This document shows positions 15,733 through 27,121 of a DNA stretch of 62,603 nt, one piece after another. The stretch's first letter is position 1. Each line of letters starts with the position of its first letter. The stretch comes from [Zimmermannella] alba NBRC 15616 (GTDB lineage Bacteria > Actinomycetota > Actinomycetes > Actinomycetales > Microbacteriaceae), in NCBI RefSeq assembly GCF_001570905.1, contig NZ_BCSO01000013.1, forward strand, positions 1 to 62,603, read 5' to 3'. Below the pieces are notes generated by a model that made no database searches, was not told where the DNA came from, and worked only from the letters and a program-made list of their open reading frames with translations. The position numbers and the translations under genes were made by a program.

Positions 15733-18700
15733 CTACTCGGAGGCTCCCGAGCGGCGTCGACGCACCAGGAGCAGCGTCAGGCCAAGCCCGAGCGCGAGCA
15801 GCGCTCCGGCGAGTGGCAGCGCGTTGAAGACGCCACCCGTCGAGATGAGCCCGTCGAAGAACCCGTCACCTGCCTCGTGGATCGTGAGCGTGAAGGAGCG
15901 GGTAATCACCGTCCCATCCTCGAGGGTCACCGTCACGGTCACCGGGAAGGTCCCCAGCTGCGTGGGTGTGCCTTCGATGACACCCGTTTCTGGGTTGTAC
16001 TCGAGCCCACCAGGCAGGCCGCTCACATCGGTCGTACTGCCACCGGGAAGCGGTCCCACCGGGATCGGCGTGATCGGTTCACCGATCGTGCCGTCGGTGT
16101 CCGGGATACTCGGGAGCTCGGTCGTCGGCTCAGCAGGGTTCGTCACCGTGATGACGAAGGTCTCCGAGGAGGTGTTGCCCGCCGGGTCGGTGACGGTCAC
16201 CGTCACGAGGTAGTCCCCGGGCGTCGTCGGTGTGCCCGTGATCGTGCCCGTAGCCGGGTCGAACGTGGTCCCGTTGGGAAGACCGGTCACCTCGATGGTG
16301 GCGTTCGGGTCGTCAACCTTCACCGTGACCGTCGTGATCGGCTGGCCAGCGACGACCTTCTGGTCGCTGATCGGGGTGATCGTCGGCGCGTCGTCATCAT
16401 TCACGGTGATGACGAACACTTCGCTCGAGCTGTTGCCTGCTGCATCAGTCACGGTCACCGTCACCGGGTAGCTTCCCGGCACCGTCGGGGTGCCCGAGAT
16501 CGTGCCCGTGGTCGGATCGAAGGTGACGCCGTCGGGCAGACCCGTCACGACGATAGTCGCGGCAGGGTCATCGACGGTGATCTTGACCGGCGTGATCGGC
16601 GTGCCAGTCGTGGTCGTCTGGTCTGCGATCGGGTCGATCACCGGCGCGGTTTGGTCGAACACGGTGATGACGAAGGTCTCCGTCGTCGGGTTCCCCGCTT
16701 CATCCGTCACCGTCACCGTCACCGGGTAGGTGCCCGGGATGGTGGGGATGCCGGTGATGACGCCGGTTGCCGGGTCGAAGGTGACCCCGTCTGGGAGGCC
16801 GTTGACGATCGGCGTGACGGGCGCGTCGGTTACGACCGTGATCGGTTCGATTGCCTGACCTGCAGGAACCTTCTGGTCAAGGATCGCACCGATGGTCGGC
16901 GGGGTGACGTCGAGCACGGTGATCGTGGTGGTCACGGTGGTCGTGTGGCCGCTCGCGTCGGTTGCCGTCACGGTGACGGGGTACGTACCGGGCGTCATCG
17001 GGGTGCCGATGATGCCGCCAGCAGCCGGGTCATACACGGTGCCTTCAGGAAGGCCCGTCACCTCGATGGTCGCGGTGGGGTCATCCACGGTCACCGGGAT
17101 GGTCGGCATCGCCTTGTCCTCTGGAACGGTGACGGCAGGGATCGGGTCAAGGACCGGAGCCGCATCGTCAAGCACCGTGATCGTGAAGTGCACGCGGGAG
17201 GTGTTCCCAGCAGCATCCGTCGCGATCACCGTGATCTGGTAGGAGCCGGGCGTCGTGGGGGTTCCCGTGATGAGGTGCGTCAGCGGGTCGAAGCTCACGC
17301 CATCCGGGAGCCCAAGCACCGTGTAGATGGCGAGCGGGTCATCGCTCGACACCGTGACCGGCGCGATGGCGTTCCCGACGACAACCGTCTGGTCGGTGAT
17401 CGGCGCGAGCTTCGGGGCTCCTGCGTCGTCCACCGTGATCGTGAAGGTGATCGAAGACATGTTGCCTGCAGAGTCGGTTGCCGTCACCGTAACCGGGTAG
17501 GTGCCGCTCGTGGTGGGGGTTCCGGCGATGAGGCCGGTGGCCGGGTCGAAGGTGACCCCATTGGGGAGACCGTCGACGACGACCGTGGCACTCGGATCGT
17601 CCGTCACGACGTTGATCGGCGTGATCGCCGAGCCGACGATCCCGTGCTGGTCATCAATCGGCGTGATGACGGGCGCGGTGGCGTCAGTGACGGTGATCGT
17701 GAAGTACTCGGTGCTTGAATTTCCAACAGCATCCACGACGACGACCGTGACCGTCGTCGGGTAGCTGCCCGGCGTGGTCGGTACGCCGACAATCGCGTGG
17801 CTGTTCGGGTCATAGACGAGCCCCTCGGGAAGGCCCGTGACGATGACCGCTGCGTTCGGGTCGGACACGGTGACCGGGATCGGCGTGATCGCCTGGTCTT
17901 CTGGAACCGACACGTCCGCGATCGGCTGGATCGTGGGCGCGAGCTGGCTGATGACGTGGATGACGAAGGGCTCCGTGCTCACATTGCCCTCTGCATCGGT
18001 CGCTGTCACGCTCACCGGGTAGTCGCCGACTGCGGTCGGCGTGCCAGTGATCGTTCCGGTCGCCGGGTCGAACGTCGCACCGGCGGGGAGACCGTTCACC
18101 GTGATGGTCGCGTTCGGGTCGTCCGTCTGCACCTGGATTGGGGCGAGTGCGGTTCCGAGCGGAACCACGACATCGTCAATCGGGGTAATGGCGGGCGCGT
18201 TGGGGTCGTTCACCGTGATGATGAACGTCTCGGTGGAGGTGTTTCCTGCCGGGTCGGTTGCGGTCACGGTCACGGAGTAGCTGCCGACGGTGGTCGGGGT
18301 GCCTGAGATCGTGCCGGTGGTCGGGTCGTAGTTCACACCGGTAGGGAGTCCATCGACGGTCACGGTCGCGGTCGGGTCATTTTGGACGACCGTGACGGGC
18401 GTCATGGGCGACCCAGCGTTGACGGCCTGGTCGTCGATCGGGGTGATGGCCGGTGCACTCGGGTCGGTCACGGTGAAGACGAAGGATTCGCTCACCGTGT
18501 TGCCGCTCGGGTCGGTCACGACGATGACGACGGGGAAGGTGCCGATGACGGTCGGGGTGCCGACGATCGTGCCGGTGGCCGGGTCATAGACGAGACCGTC
18601 TGGGAGGCCGTTCACCTGGACGCCCGCGCTGGGGTCGTTGACGACGACCGGGATCGCGGTGATAGCCGATCCTGCCGGAGCCGTTTGGTCAGCGATCGCT

Positions 18701-21700
18701 TCGATCGTCGGTGCGGTGGTGTCGAGCACCGTGATGGTGAATGTCTCACTGGAGGTGTTCGCTCCCGCACCGGTCGCGATGACGGTCACCGGGTAGCTTC
18801 CCGGTGTCGTCGGGCTGCCCGAGATCGTGCCACTGGCAGCGTCGAAGGTCACGCCATCCGGCAGGCCAACCACCGTGTACTGCGCGGCCGGGTCGTCACT
18901 GGTGACGGTAACGGAGGCGATTGGTGTGCCCTCATTCACGGTCTGGTCGCTGATCGGCGCGATGACGGGCGGCGTTTTGTCGGTCACGGTGATGACGATT
19001 GCTTCGTAGGCGGTGTTGCCCTGCTGGTCGGTGACACTCACTGTGACCGGGTAGGTGCCCGGTGTGGTCGGCGTCCCGATGATTTGCCGGGTTGCAGCGT
19101 CGACGAGAAGACCGTCAGGCAGACCCGTCACGCTCACGGTTGCGGTCGCGTCATCGGTCACGATCTGGATCGGCAGGATGGCAATGTCTTCCGGAACCGT
19201 GAGGTCGTTGATCGGCGCGAGTTGCGGAGCGGTCGCGTCGTTCACGGTGATCGTGAAGGTCTCGCTCGTGGTGTTGCCTGCCGCGTCACGCGCAGTGACC
19301 GTGACCGGATAGGCGCCTGACGTGGTCGGCGTCCCGGAGATGACACCCGTTGCTGGGTCGAAGGTGACACCTGCCGGGAGACCGTCAACGGTCACGACCG
19401 CGTTCGGGTCGTCGACCTTCACGGTGACGGGAGTGATCGCCTGGCCCTGGTTGAGGGTCTGGTCGTCGATCGGGGTGATCGTCGGCGCATTCTCGTCGGT
19501 GATCGTCATGATGAAGGTTTCGCTTGATGCGTTCCCTGCAGCATCCACCGCGGTGACGGTGACGACGTAACTTCCCGGTGTGGTCGGGGTGCCCGAGATC
19601 ACGCCGGTGGCGGGGTCGAAGGTGACACCTGCCGGGAGGCCGTTCACCTGAATCGTCGCGTCAGGTTCGTTCACCGTCACCGGGATGGGTGCGATGGCGG
19701 TACCTGCCGGAGCGGTCATGTCGTCGATTGGCGTGATCGCGGGAGCGTTCGCGTCGATGACGGTGATGGTGAAGGTCTCCACAACCGTGTTGCCCGCGGC
19801 ATCCCGAACGCTCACGCTCACCGGGTAGCTTCCGGGGATGGTGGGGCTGCCAGCGATGATGCCGGTGACCGGGTTGTACGTCACACCATCCGGAAGGCCA
19901 GTAACAGTCGTTTCGAGCGTCGGGCTGTCCGGGTCGCTTGCGACGACCTGGATGGGGGCAATGGCGCTGCCCGCGTTGACGTTCTGGTCAGTGATCGGCT
20001 CGATCACCGGCGGGGTGCTGTCGAACACGTTGATCGTGAAGGTCACGAGCGTTGTGTTGCCGGCAGGGTCGATGGCGAGCAACTGCATGGGGTAGTTGCC
20101 CGGCACGGTCGGCGTGCCGCTGTAGGTGCCGGTGGCCGGGTCGAAGGTGATGCCAGCGGGCGGGGCGGACGTCACCCAGCTCACGTTCGGGTCATTCGAA
20201 ACGGCCGTGATCGGGGTGATCGGGGTGCCGCTCGGGACGGACACGTCGGCGATGGGCTGCACCGTCGGAGCGGTCGTGTCGAGGACGGTGATCGTGAAGT
20301 CCTGCTTTGAGGTGTTCCCGGCGGCATCCGTTGACGTCACCGTGACGACGTACTCGCCCAGTGTCGTCGGGGTGCCGCTGATCGTGCTCGTCGCGGGGTC
20401 GTAGCTGAGTCCATCCGGCAGGCCCGTAAGGGTCGTGGTTGCACTCGGATCGTCGACGGTGACGGCGATGGGGACGATGGGCTCGTCTTCCGGGACTCGA
20501 CGGTCGGCGATGAGCTCGATCACAGGCGGCACCGTGTCGGTGACCGTGATGATGAAGGTTTCCGTGCTCGGGTTGCCCGCTGCGTCGTTAGCGATGACCG
20601 TGACGGGGTAGCTTCCGGGTGTGGTCGGGGTGCCCGAGATCGTGCCGGTCGTCGGGTCGAAGGTGACGCCGTCGGGGAGGCCGGTGACGGCGATGGTCGC
20701 GTTCGGGTCGTCCGTCGTGACCGTGATCGGCGTCATCGGGCTGCCGCCGGGAGTGGTGACGTCATTGATCGGCGTGATGGCCGGAGGCGTGACGTCCACG
20801 ACGGTGATCGTGAAGGTGGTGCTCGTGGTGTTGCCCGCCGGGTCGGTCGAGGTGACCGTCACCGGATAGGTGCCGGGTGTGGTCGGGGTGCCGGTGATGT
20901 CACCGGTCGCTGGGTCGAAGGTGACGCCTGCGGGCAGACCGGTGACGGTGGTCGTGGCCGTCGGGTCGTCCGTGGTGACCGTGATCGGTGTCATCGGGTT
21001 GCCCACGGGGGTCGTCACGTCCGCGATCGGCGCGATATAGGGAGCAGTCTCGTCCGCGACGGTGATCGTGATATCGCGGGTGGCGGTGTTGCCAGCCGCA
21101 TCCGTCGCGGTGATCGTCACGGTGTACACGCCCGGAGTGGTCGGTGTGCCCGAGATTTCGCTGTTGGCGAGGTCGTAGCTGAGCCCATCGGGAAGTCCGG
21201 TGAAGGTGAGCTGCGCACCCGGGTCATCGACGGTCACACTGATCGGTGTGATCGCGGTGCCAGCGACGCCGCTGCCGTTGTTCGCCGTGATGACCGGGGC
21301 GGTGGTGTCCGTCACGGTGAGGATGACGGTGCCGTTCGTCACGGTACCGTTCTTGTTCCGTGTCGTGTAGTCGATCTGGTAGACGCCCGGCTCGGTGGGA
21401 GTGCCGGTGATCTCGCCGGTGGCGTCGTTGAAGGTGAGGCCCGTGGGCAGCGTCGTCACCGTCGTTGTTGCAGCCGGGTCGGTCTCGATCGAGATCGGGG
21501 TGATAGCGACATCCTCAGGGACGGTCACATCCTGCGTGGCCGCAGTGTTGATCGGCGTGACCTCGTAGGTGATCGTGGTCGTGGACGTGTTCCCGGAGGG
21601 GTCGACTGCGGTGAAGACGACCGGGTAGCTGCCGACCGTGGTCGGCGTGCCGGTGAGAAGGTTCGTTGCCGGGTCGAAGGTGACGCCCGCGGGAAGTCCG

Positions 21701-24018
21701 CTCACGGTGATGGTAGCCGTCGGGTCGTCGATCGTAACGAGGTACGGCGTCATCTCGTAACCGACCGGGTTCGTAATGTCGGTCATGACACCGAAGGCCG
21801 GCAAAATGTTGTCGTACACCTCGATGGTAAACGTGGTCGTTGAGGTGTTGCCCTTCGCGTCCGTTGCAGTGACAGTGACCGTCGACGTGCCGAGGTTGTT
21901 CGGGACGCCGGTGATCTCGCCGGTCGCCGGGTTAAAGGTGAGCCCCGCTGGAAGACCGGTCACCGAGTAACTGGCGGCCGGGTCGTCACTCGTGACGGGG
22001 ATGGGCGTGATGGCGGTGCCGACCGGCGTGCGGACATTCGAAATCGGCGTGATCGCAGGCGGAGTCTTGTCGGCAGGGTTGATCGTCACTGGCACGATGT
22101 CGTGCGCTTGGACGGTTGAGCCGTCGGCACGCGTCACTGTGTACGTGATGTCGACGTTGAAGGTGCCGGCTGTCGTCGGGGTGCCGGTGATGAGGCCGGT
22201 TGCCGGGTCGAAGCTGAGTCCCGCTGGGAGACCAGAGTTCACCTTGAGGCCGGAGAACACGGCGCCCGCCGGAAGACCAGTCGGGATGACGTTGCCGAGG
22301 TAGCTGTCGCCAACGGTTCCGCCTGGAAGCGGCGTATCGGTGATCATAATGTCCCCAGTGAGCGGAATCGTGCTCACCGAGCCGTCGGCCGCAGTAATCG
22401 TAGCGGTCACCGTCACGGGCACTGTGCCAGCAACGGTCGGCGTACCCGTGATCTTGCCCGTCGCCGGGTCGAGCTTGAGGCCAGCAGGCAGCGTGCTCGA
22501 CGTGTAGTTCACGCGTGCACCGCTCGGCGGCGTGACGGAGAACTGAGCGCCAGCGTAGGGTTCACCAACTGACCCGGCCGGGGTCACAATCTTGGACGGG
22601 AGCGCGATAAAGGAGTCAGCGCTCATGCGCGTGCCAGATGGGTTATAGAGTGTCGCGGTATACGTCGTTGGGGCGGTCAGGCCGTCAGGCACGGTGAAGT
22701 TGCAACTGGACAGCGTGCCCGTACTGGTCGTGCTGAGGTTCAGGCAGTCCTTCACCACGTTGCCTGCCGGGTCCGTCCACAGGATCTTGAATCCGCTCAT
22801 GTTTGGCGGAAGGCCAACAGTGGAGGTCGGTGCCGTGTTGCCGTTGATCGCTGGCTTCGTCGTGGTGTTGTAGTTCAGAACGTCAAACTTCGGGTCGCCG
22901 GGGAGGAGCGCAAACTTCACGTTGCTCGCACCGCCGATCACACCGCCGTTCGTTTGGTACGCGGCGAGCTGGGATGACGGGGAGGCCCAGTTGTTGTTGT
23001 CCCACGGCCCATAGACAATGGTCCCGTTGGGAGCGTCAATGCGGACGTTCATGAACGTCTTATTGACGTCTGCCGGAGCCGCTTTCCAGGTCATGTCGAA
23101 TTCGCCGTTGGCGTTCGTGTAGCTGTAGATGGTTTCCGCAATCCACGCGGTCGGGTTCGCAGCAACCTGAGCCTGGATATAAGTCTGAAGCTGCTCTTCG
23201 GTCCATCCCGGATGCAGACTCTTCCACTGGTTGATGAGGTTGATCGCGCCGTTGGTGAGGTAGGAGGCAGTGACCTTCACGCCGGCTGCGGGCTTGTCGC
23301 CGAGTGCCGGGTCATAGTTCGCGCCAACGGTCGCGCCCCAGGTGTGTGCCCAGTCCCAGAACACGGCACCGGAAACATTGCCGGGGTCGATGGCGGAAGC
23401 GCCGCTCGTCCCTGAGCGGTCGACCTGGAGCGCGTCAGGAAGTTCCTGCGAGGCGAGCGGGATTTCACGGAGGGTGATATTCCAGTTCTCGACGTAGTGT
23501 CCCGCCATGTTCCAGGCGTTGGCGTCGCGTTTGGTGGAAGTGCCGAGCACGTACTGCGATTCACCGAAGGAAATCTCGTACTTGGTACTGTCCGGGTTGT
23601 CGATCCACACGCGGAGCTGCTCGGCCGGGCCGGCTGCGAAGGTGTGGAGCGTGCCTGCAGCGTCGCGGTAGTCATCGAGTTCGATCACGAAGGAGCCGGT
23701 CGCGCCATTGATCGTGCGGGTGACGTCGTAGTAAGTCGGGCTCACCGCGCCGTCTTCATCCACCCAGTAGGCGTACACCTTAGCGCCGTTGATGGGGGTG
23801 TCGAGCGGGTTGATGACCGTCACGAGACCTTGCTGGTCTTGATAGACGCTTCCGGCGACGGTGTGGATCGCTCCCGGCGCCGTGCCGGGCGAGTAGATCG
23901 CGGTATCGGCGTCTGCCGCGCGTGCAGGCGCAAGCAGAGTCGGGCTCATGATGAGGGGGATTACGAGCGCTGCCAGGAGGAGGAGCGCGAGACGACGAAG
24001 ATACCGAACTGCTGGCAT
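15733..24018 (-). CDS. Giant secreted Ig-like (He_PIG) repeat protein with C-terminal wall-anchor-like tail
   Basis: About 2,761 residues. The ATG at 24018 is chosen because GAAGGAAAG precedes it and it yields a clean signal peptide (RRLALLLLAALVIPLIM ... APARA, then ADADTA). Residues about 35-430 are non-repetitive (N-terminal surface or ligand domain, with a carboxypeptidase-regulatory-like part). Two divergent Ig-like modules come next, then 23 tandem modules of ~86 residues spanning bases 16138-22065, and one divergent last module. Each module runs as PITPI-D, an acidic DDP-AT turn, GLP-GV-FDPATG, I-GTPTTPGSYPVTVTATD and AAGNTS. Modules 3, 7, 12, 17 and 20 carry a VPED variant. The end is LPLAG, a hydrophobic stretch, then RRRR: a sortase-signal layout with Ala where LPxTG has Thr. 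It is probably a long surface adhesin or stalk; the ligand is unknown. Confidence 0.9.
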   Translation of the reverse strand: MPAVRYLRRLALLLLAALVIPLIMSPTLLAPARAADADTAIYSPGTAPGAIHTVAGSVYQDQQGLVTVINPLDTPINGAKVYAYWVDEDGAVSPTYYDVTRTINGATGSFVIELDDYRDAAGTLHTFAAGPAEQLRVWIDNPDSTKYEISFGESQYVLGTSTKRDANAWNMAGHYVENWNITLREIPLASQELPDALQVDRSGTSGASAIDPGNVSGAVFWDWAHTWGATVGANYDPALGDKPAAGVKVTASYLTNGAINLINQWKSLHPGWTEEQLQTYIQAQVAANPTAWIAETIYSYTNANGEFDMTWKAAPADVNKTFMNVRIDAPNGTIVYGPWDNNNWASPSSQLAAYQTNGGVIGGASNVKFALLPGDPKFDVLNYNTTTKPAINGNTAPTSTVGLPPNMSGFKILWTDPAGNVVKDCLNLSTTSTGTLSSCNFTVPDGLTAPTTYTATLYNPSGTRMSADSFIALPSKIVTPAGSVGEPYAGAQFSVTPPSGARVNYTSSTLPAGLKLDPATGKITGTPTVAGTVPVTVTATITAADGSVSTIPLTGDIMITDTPLPGGTVGDSYLGNVIPTGLPAGAVFSGLKVNSGLPAGLSFDPATGLITGTPTTAGTFNVDITYTVTRADGSTVQAHDIVPVTINPADKTPPAITPISNVRTPVGTAITPIPVTSDDPAASYSVTGLPAGLTFNPATGEITGVPNNLGTSTVTVTATDAKGNTSTTTFTIEVYDNILPAFGVMTDITNPVGYEMTPYLVTIDDPTATITVSGLPAGVTFDPATNLLTGTPTTVGSYPVVFTAVDPSGNTSTTTITYEVTPINTAATQDVTVPEDVAITPISIETDPAATTTVTTLPTGLTFNDATGEITGTPTEPGVYQIDYTTRNKNGTVTNGTVILTVTDTTAPVITANNGSGVAGTAITPISVTVDDPGAQLTFTGLPDGLSYDLANSEISGTPTTPGVYTVTITATDAAGNTATRDITITVADETAPYIAPIADVTTPVGNPMTPITVTTDDPTATTTVTGLPAGVTFDPATGDITGTPTTPGTYPVTVTSTDPAGNTTSTTFTITVVDVTPPAITPINDVTTPGGSPMTPITVTTDDPNATIAVTGLPDGVTFDPTTGTISGTPTTPGSYPVTVIANDAAGNPSTETFIITVTDTVPPVIELIADRRVPEDEPIVPIAVTVDDPSATTTLTGLPDGLSYDPATSTISGTPTTLGEYVVTVTSTDAAGNTSKQDFTITVLDTTAPTVQPIADVSVPSGTPITPITAVSNDPNVSWVTSAPPAGITFDPATGTYSGTPTVPGNYPMQLLAIDPAGNTTLVTFTINVFDSTPPVIEPITDQNVNAGSAIAPIQVVASDPDSPTLETTVTGLPDGVTYNPVTGIIAGSPTIPGSYPVSVSVRDAAGNTVVETFTITVIDANAPAITPIDDMTAPAGTAIAPIPVTVNEPDATIQVNGLPAGVTFDPATGVISGTPTTPGSYVVTVTAVDAAGNASSETFIMTITDENAPTITPIDDQTLNQGQAITPVTVKVDDPNAVVTVDGLPAGVTFDPATGVISGTPTTSGAYPVTVTARDAAGNTTSETFTITVNDATAPQLAPINDLTVPEDIAILPIQIVTDDATATVSVTGLPDGLLVDAATRQIIGTPTTPGTYPVTVSVTDQQGNTAYEAIVITVTDKTPPVIAPISDQTVNEGTPIASVTVTSDDPAAQYTVVGLPDGVTFDAASGTISGSPTTPGSYPVTVIATGAGANTSSETFTITVLDTTAPTIEAIADQTAPAGSAITAIPVVVNDPSAGVQVNGLPDGLVYDPATGTIVGTPTVIGTFPVVIVVTDPSGNTVSESFVFTVTDPSAPAITPIDDQAVNAGSPMTPVTVVQNDPTATVTVDGLPTGVNYDPTTGTISGTPTTVGSYSVTVTATDPAGNTSTETFIITVNDPNAPAITPIDDVVVPLGTALAPIQVQTDDPNATITVNGLPAGATFDPATGTITGTPTAVGDYPVSVTATDAEGNVSTEPFVIHVISQLAPTIQPIADVSVPEDQAITPIPVTVSDPNAAVIVTGLPEGLVYDPNSHAIVGVPTTPGSYPTTVTVVVVDAVGNSSTEYFTITVTDATAPVITPIDDQHGIVGSAITPINVVTDDPSATVVVDGLPNGVTFDPATGLIAGTPTTSGTYPVTVTATDSAGNMSSITFTITVDDAGAPKLAPITDQTVVVGNAIAPVTVSSDDPLAIYTVLGLPDGVSFDPLTHLITGTPTTPGSYQITVIATDAAGNTSRVHFTITVLDDAAPVLDPIPAVTVPEDKAMPTIPVTVDDPTATIEVTGLPEGTVYDPAAGGIIGTPMTPGTYPVTVTATDASGHTTTVTTTITVLDVTPPTIGAILDQKVPAGQAIEPITVVTDAPVTPIVNGLPDGVTFDPATGVITGIPTIPGTYPVTVTVTDEAGNPTTETFVITVFDQTAPVIDPIADQTTTTGTPITPVKITVDDPAATIVVTGLPDGVTFDPTTGTISGTPTVPGSYPVTVTVTDAAGNSSSEVFVITVNDDDAPTITPISDQKVVAGQPITTVTVKVDDPNATIEVTGLPNGTTFDPATGTITGTPTTPGDYLVTVTVTDPAGNTSSETFVITVTNPAEPTTELPSIPDTDGTIGEPITPIPVGPLPGGSTTDVSGLPGGLEYNPETGVIEGTPTQLGTFPVTVTVTLEDGTVITRSFTLTIHEAGDGFFDGLISTGGVFNALPLAGALLALGLGLTLLLVRRRRSGASE
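16138..22065 (-). repeat. 23 tandem ~258-bp units encoding He_PIG modules
   Basis: 5,928 bp divided into 23 in-frame units of 82-89 codons. They are similar enough at DNA level for unequal recombination, though all visible units differ in sequence. The acidic DDP turns suggest calcium-stabilised Ig-like folding, as in related tandem surface proteins; that is inference. Confidence 0.85.
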
Positions 24019-24426
24019 GCGACTGCTTTCCTTCGTACGGGGCTGGGTCGGCCTGATCCGAAGTATTACATCAGCGGCCATGGATGCCGCTTAAATTACA
24101 GGCTAATGCGAAACGCTCCGACACGCGAGAGATTTTCACGAAGATCGATTGGTGAGGTGGAACCGTCTCGTCGTGGGTAGTTGGAACGAGATAACAAGCC
24201 CTCAACTCGCCGTGAGCTTTGGGCGTTCATGGGCCTGGCCCGGAGGTGCGCGGAGGGTCGCAAAGGTTCACACCGTGAAGAAAGTTCCGCTGCACGGCCG
24301 CTCCGAACGCTCGCTCCTGTCGATGCTGGGACAGGAGGGGTCTGGGGACGTGCTGTCTGCGCTGGACCGGAGTGTTCTAGGCACCCTGCTGCCAGCAGGG
24401 TGCCCGGGGATTGCCGGGGCGCCGCC
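24019..24426. other. Upstream region of the giant gene, no gene seen
   Basis: Bases 24019-24180 are more A/T-rich than their surroundings and should hold the giant gene's promoter. Open frames across 24149-24624 run through the interspersed repeats and have no recognisable product. A GCACCCTGCTG hairpin (24381-24403) lies at the far end. Confidence 0.5.
24381..24403. terminator. Hairpin GCACCCTGCTG/CAGCAGGGTGC
   Basis: A perfect 11-bp inverted repeat with a one-base centre lies 24 nt before repeat locus E. No T-tract. It resembles the hairpin-then-GTGCAC order seen at 55306-55368. Confidence 0.4.
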
Positions 24427-24611
24427 GTGCACAACTGCAGTGGATTCTTGAGCCAGCCGCTTCGTCTGCCGCGCCGAGCCGCGTCAGTCCGCGGATGCAC
24501 GAGGGCTCGTCACGCCATAGCTCGCGGATCTCCTGCAGTTGTGCACGCGACAGCGGGGTGGCTTGTCGCGGGCATCTCGCCGCCCAGCCGAAATCTCCTG
24601 CAGTTGTGCAC
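24427..24611. repeat. Interspersed GTGCAC-type inverted-repeat element, locus E
   Basis: A left arm at 24427-24447 (GTGCACAACTGCAGTGGATT) is followed by two right arms, 24526-24546 and 24591-24611 (AATCTCCTGCAGTTGTGCAC). It lies between the promoter side of the giant gene and the trailer end of the CRISPR array. Confidence 0.65.
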
Positions 24612-24753
24612 GACCGGCGCGTGATCGCTTCGCCGGATTTCCGACCTCGGGCGGTCATGACTCTGCGAGGCCGGGACATCGCGCCGCGGCCTGAGCCGTA
24701 CTCAGGCCTCAGCAGGAACGTGCTACCTGATGAGCCTTCAGCTGCCGCAGCCG

Positions 24754-26773
<2,020 letters not shown>

Positions 26774-27121
26774 CTAATGACTTTTCTTGCGAAGTCGCGA
26801 CGCGCCGGACCATCCAGTTCTCATTTGCTGGCTTGACGGCGGAGCTGACCGTGGACGGAACAGCACCGTCATCCCCTCAACATCACGAGGCGTCCACTCG
26901 TGCCGATGAGTGCGATAGCCAAAGCCCTGCTCGACGGAGTGGTCTTCAAAGACGAGGAGGGCCCCGCCCGTCGCTGCTTCCGCAACGACGAGTTCCCAAA
27001 GACTGTCACGCAGACGCGGGTTCACTCGCCCAACGAAAACTCCGGCAGATATCTCGGCCAACCACCTCGTGAGGTGTCCGCGAAGGCCCACGGGGCAAGC
27101 GCGCAGTACCAAGACAATCAT
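26774..27121 (-). CDS. cas2: CRISPR-associated endoribonuclease/adaptation protein Cas2e
   Basis: 115 residues. MIVLVLRACPVGLRGHLTRW, GVFVGRVNPRLRDSLWELV and ALLVFEDHSVEQGFGYRTHRHEW are characteristic of the type I-E Cas2 branch (ferredoxin-like fold). It forms the Cas1-Cas2 integrase that inserts new spacers at the leader end. It overlaps the cas1 stop by 4 nt (ATGA). The last ~25 residues (SAPPSSQQMRTGWSG...) extend past the usual core, and this stretch of DNA lies where the array leader would normally be. Confidence 0.95.
   Translation of the reverse strand: MIVLVLRACPVGLRGHLTRWLAEISAGVFVGRVNPRLRDSLWELVVAEAATGGALLVFEDHSVEQGFGYRTHRHEWTPRDVEGMTVLFRPRSAPPSSQQMRTGWSGASRLRKKSH

Noticed and set aside
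15523-17718. Long plus-strand frame (731 codons) opposite the giant repeat gene
   Set aside because: It is the antisense of the repeated He_PIG coding sequence; its HRDRRDR-type repeats mirror the module period and it runs out of the intergenic repeats with no start signal.
24181-24624. 147-codon plus-strand frame between the giant gene and the array
   Set aside because: Half of it is translation of interspersed GTGCAC repeats (VHNCSGF, LQLCT), which also appear in other frames at other loci.
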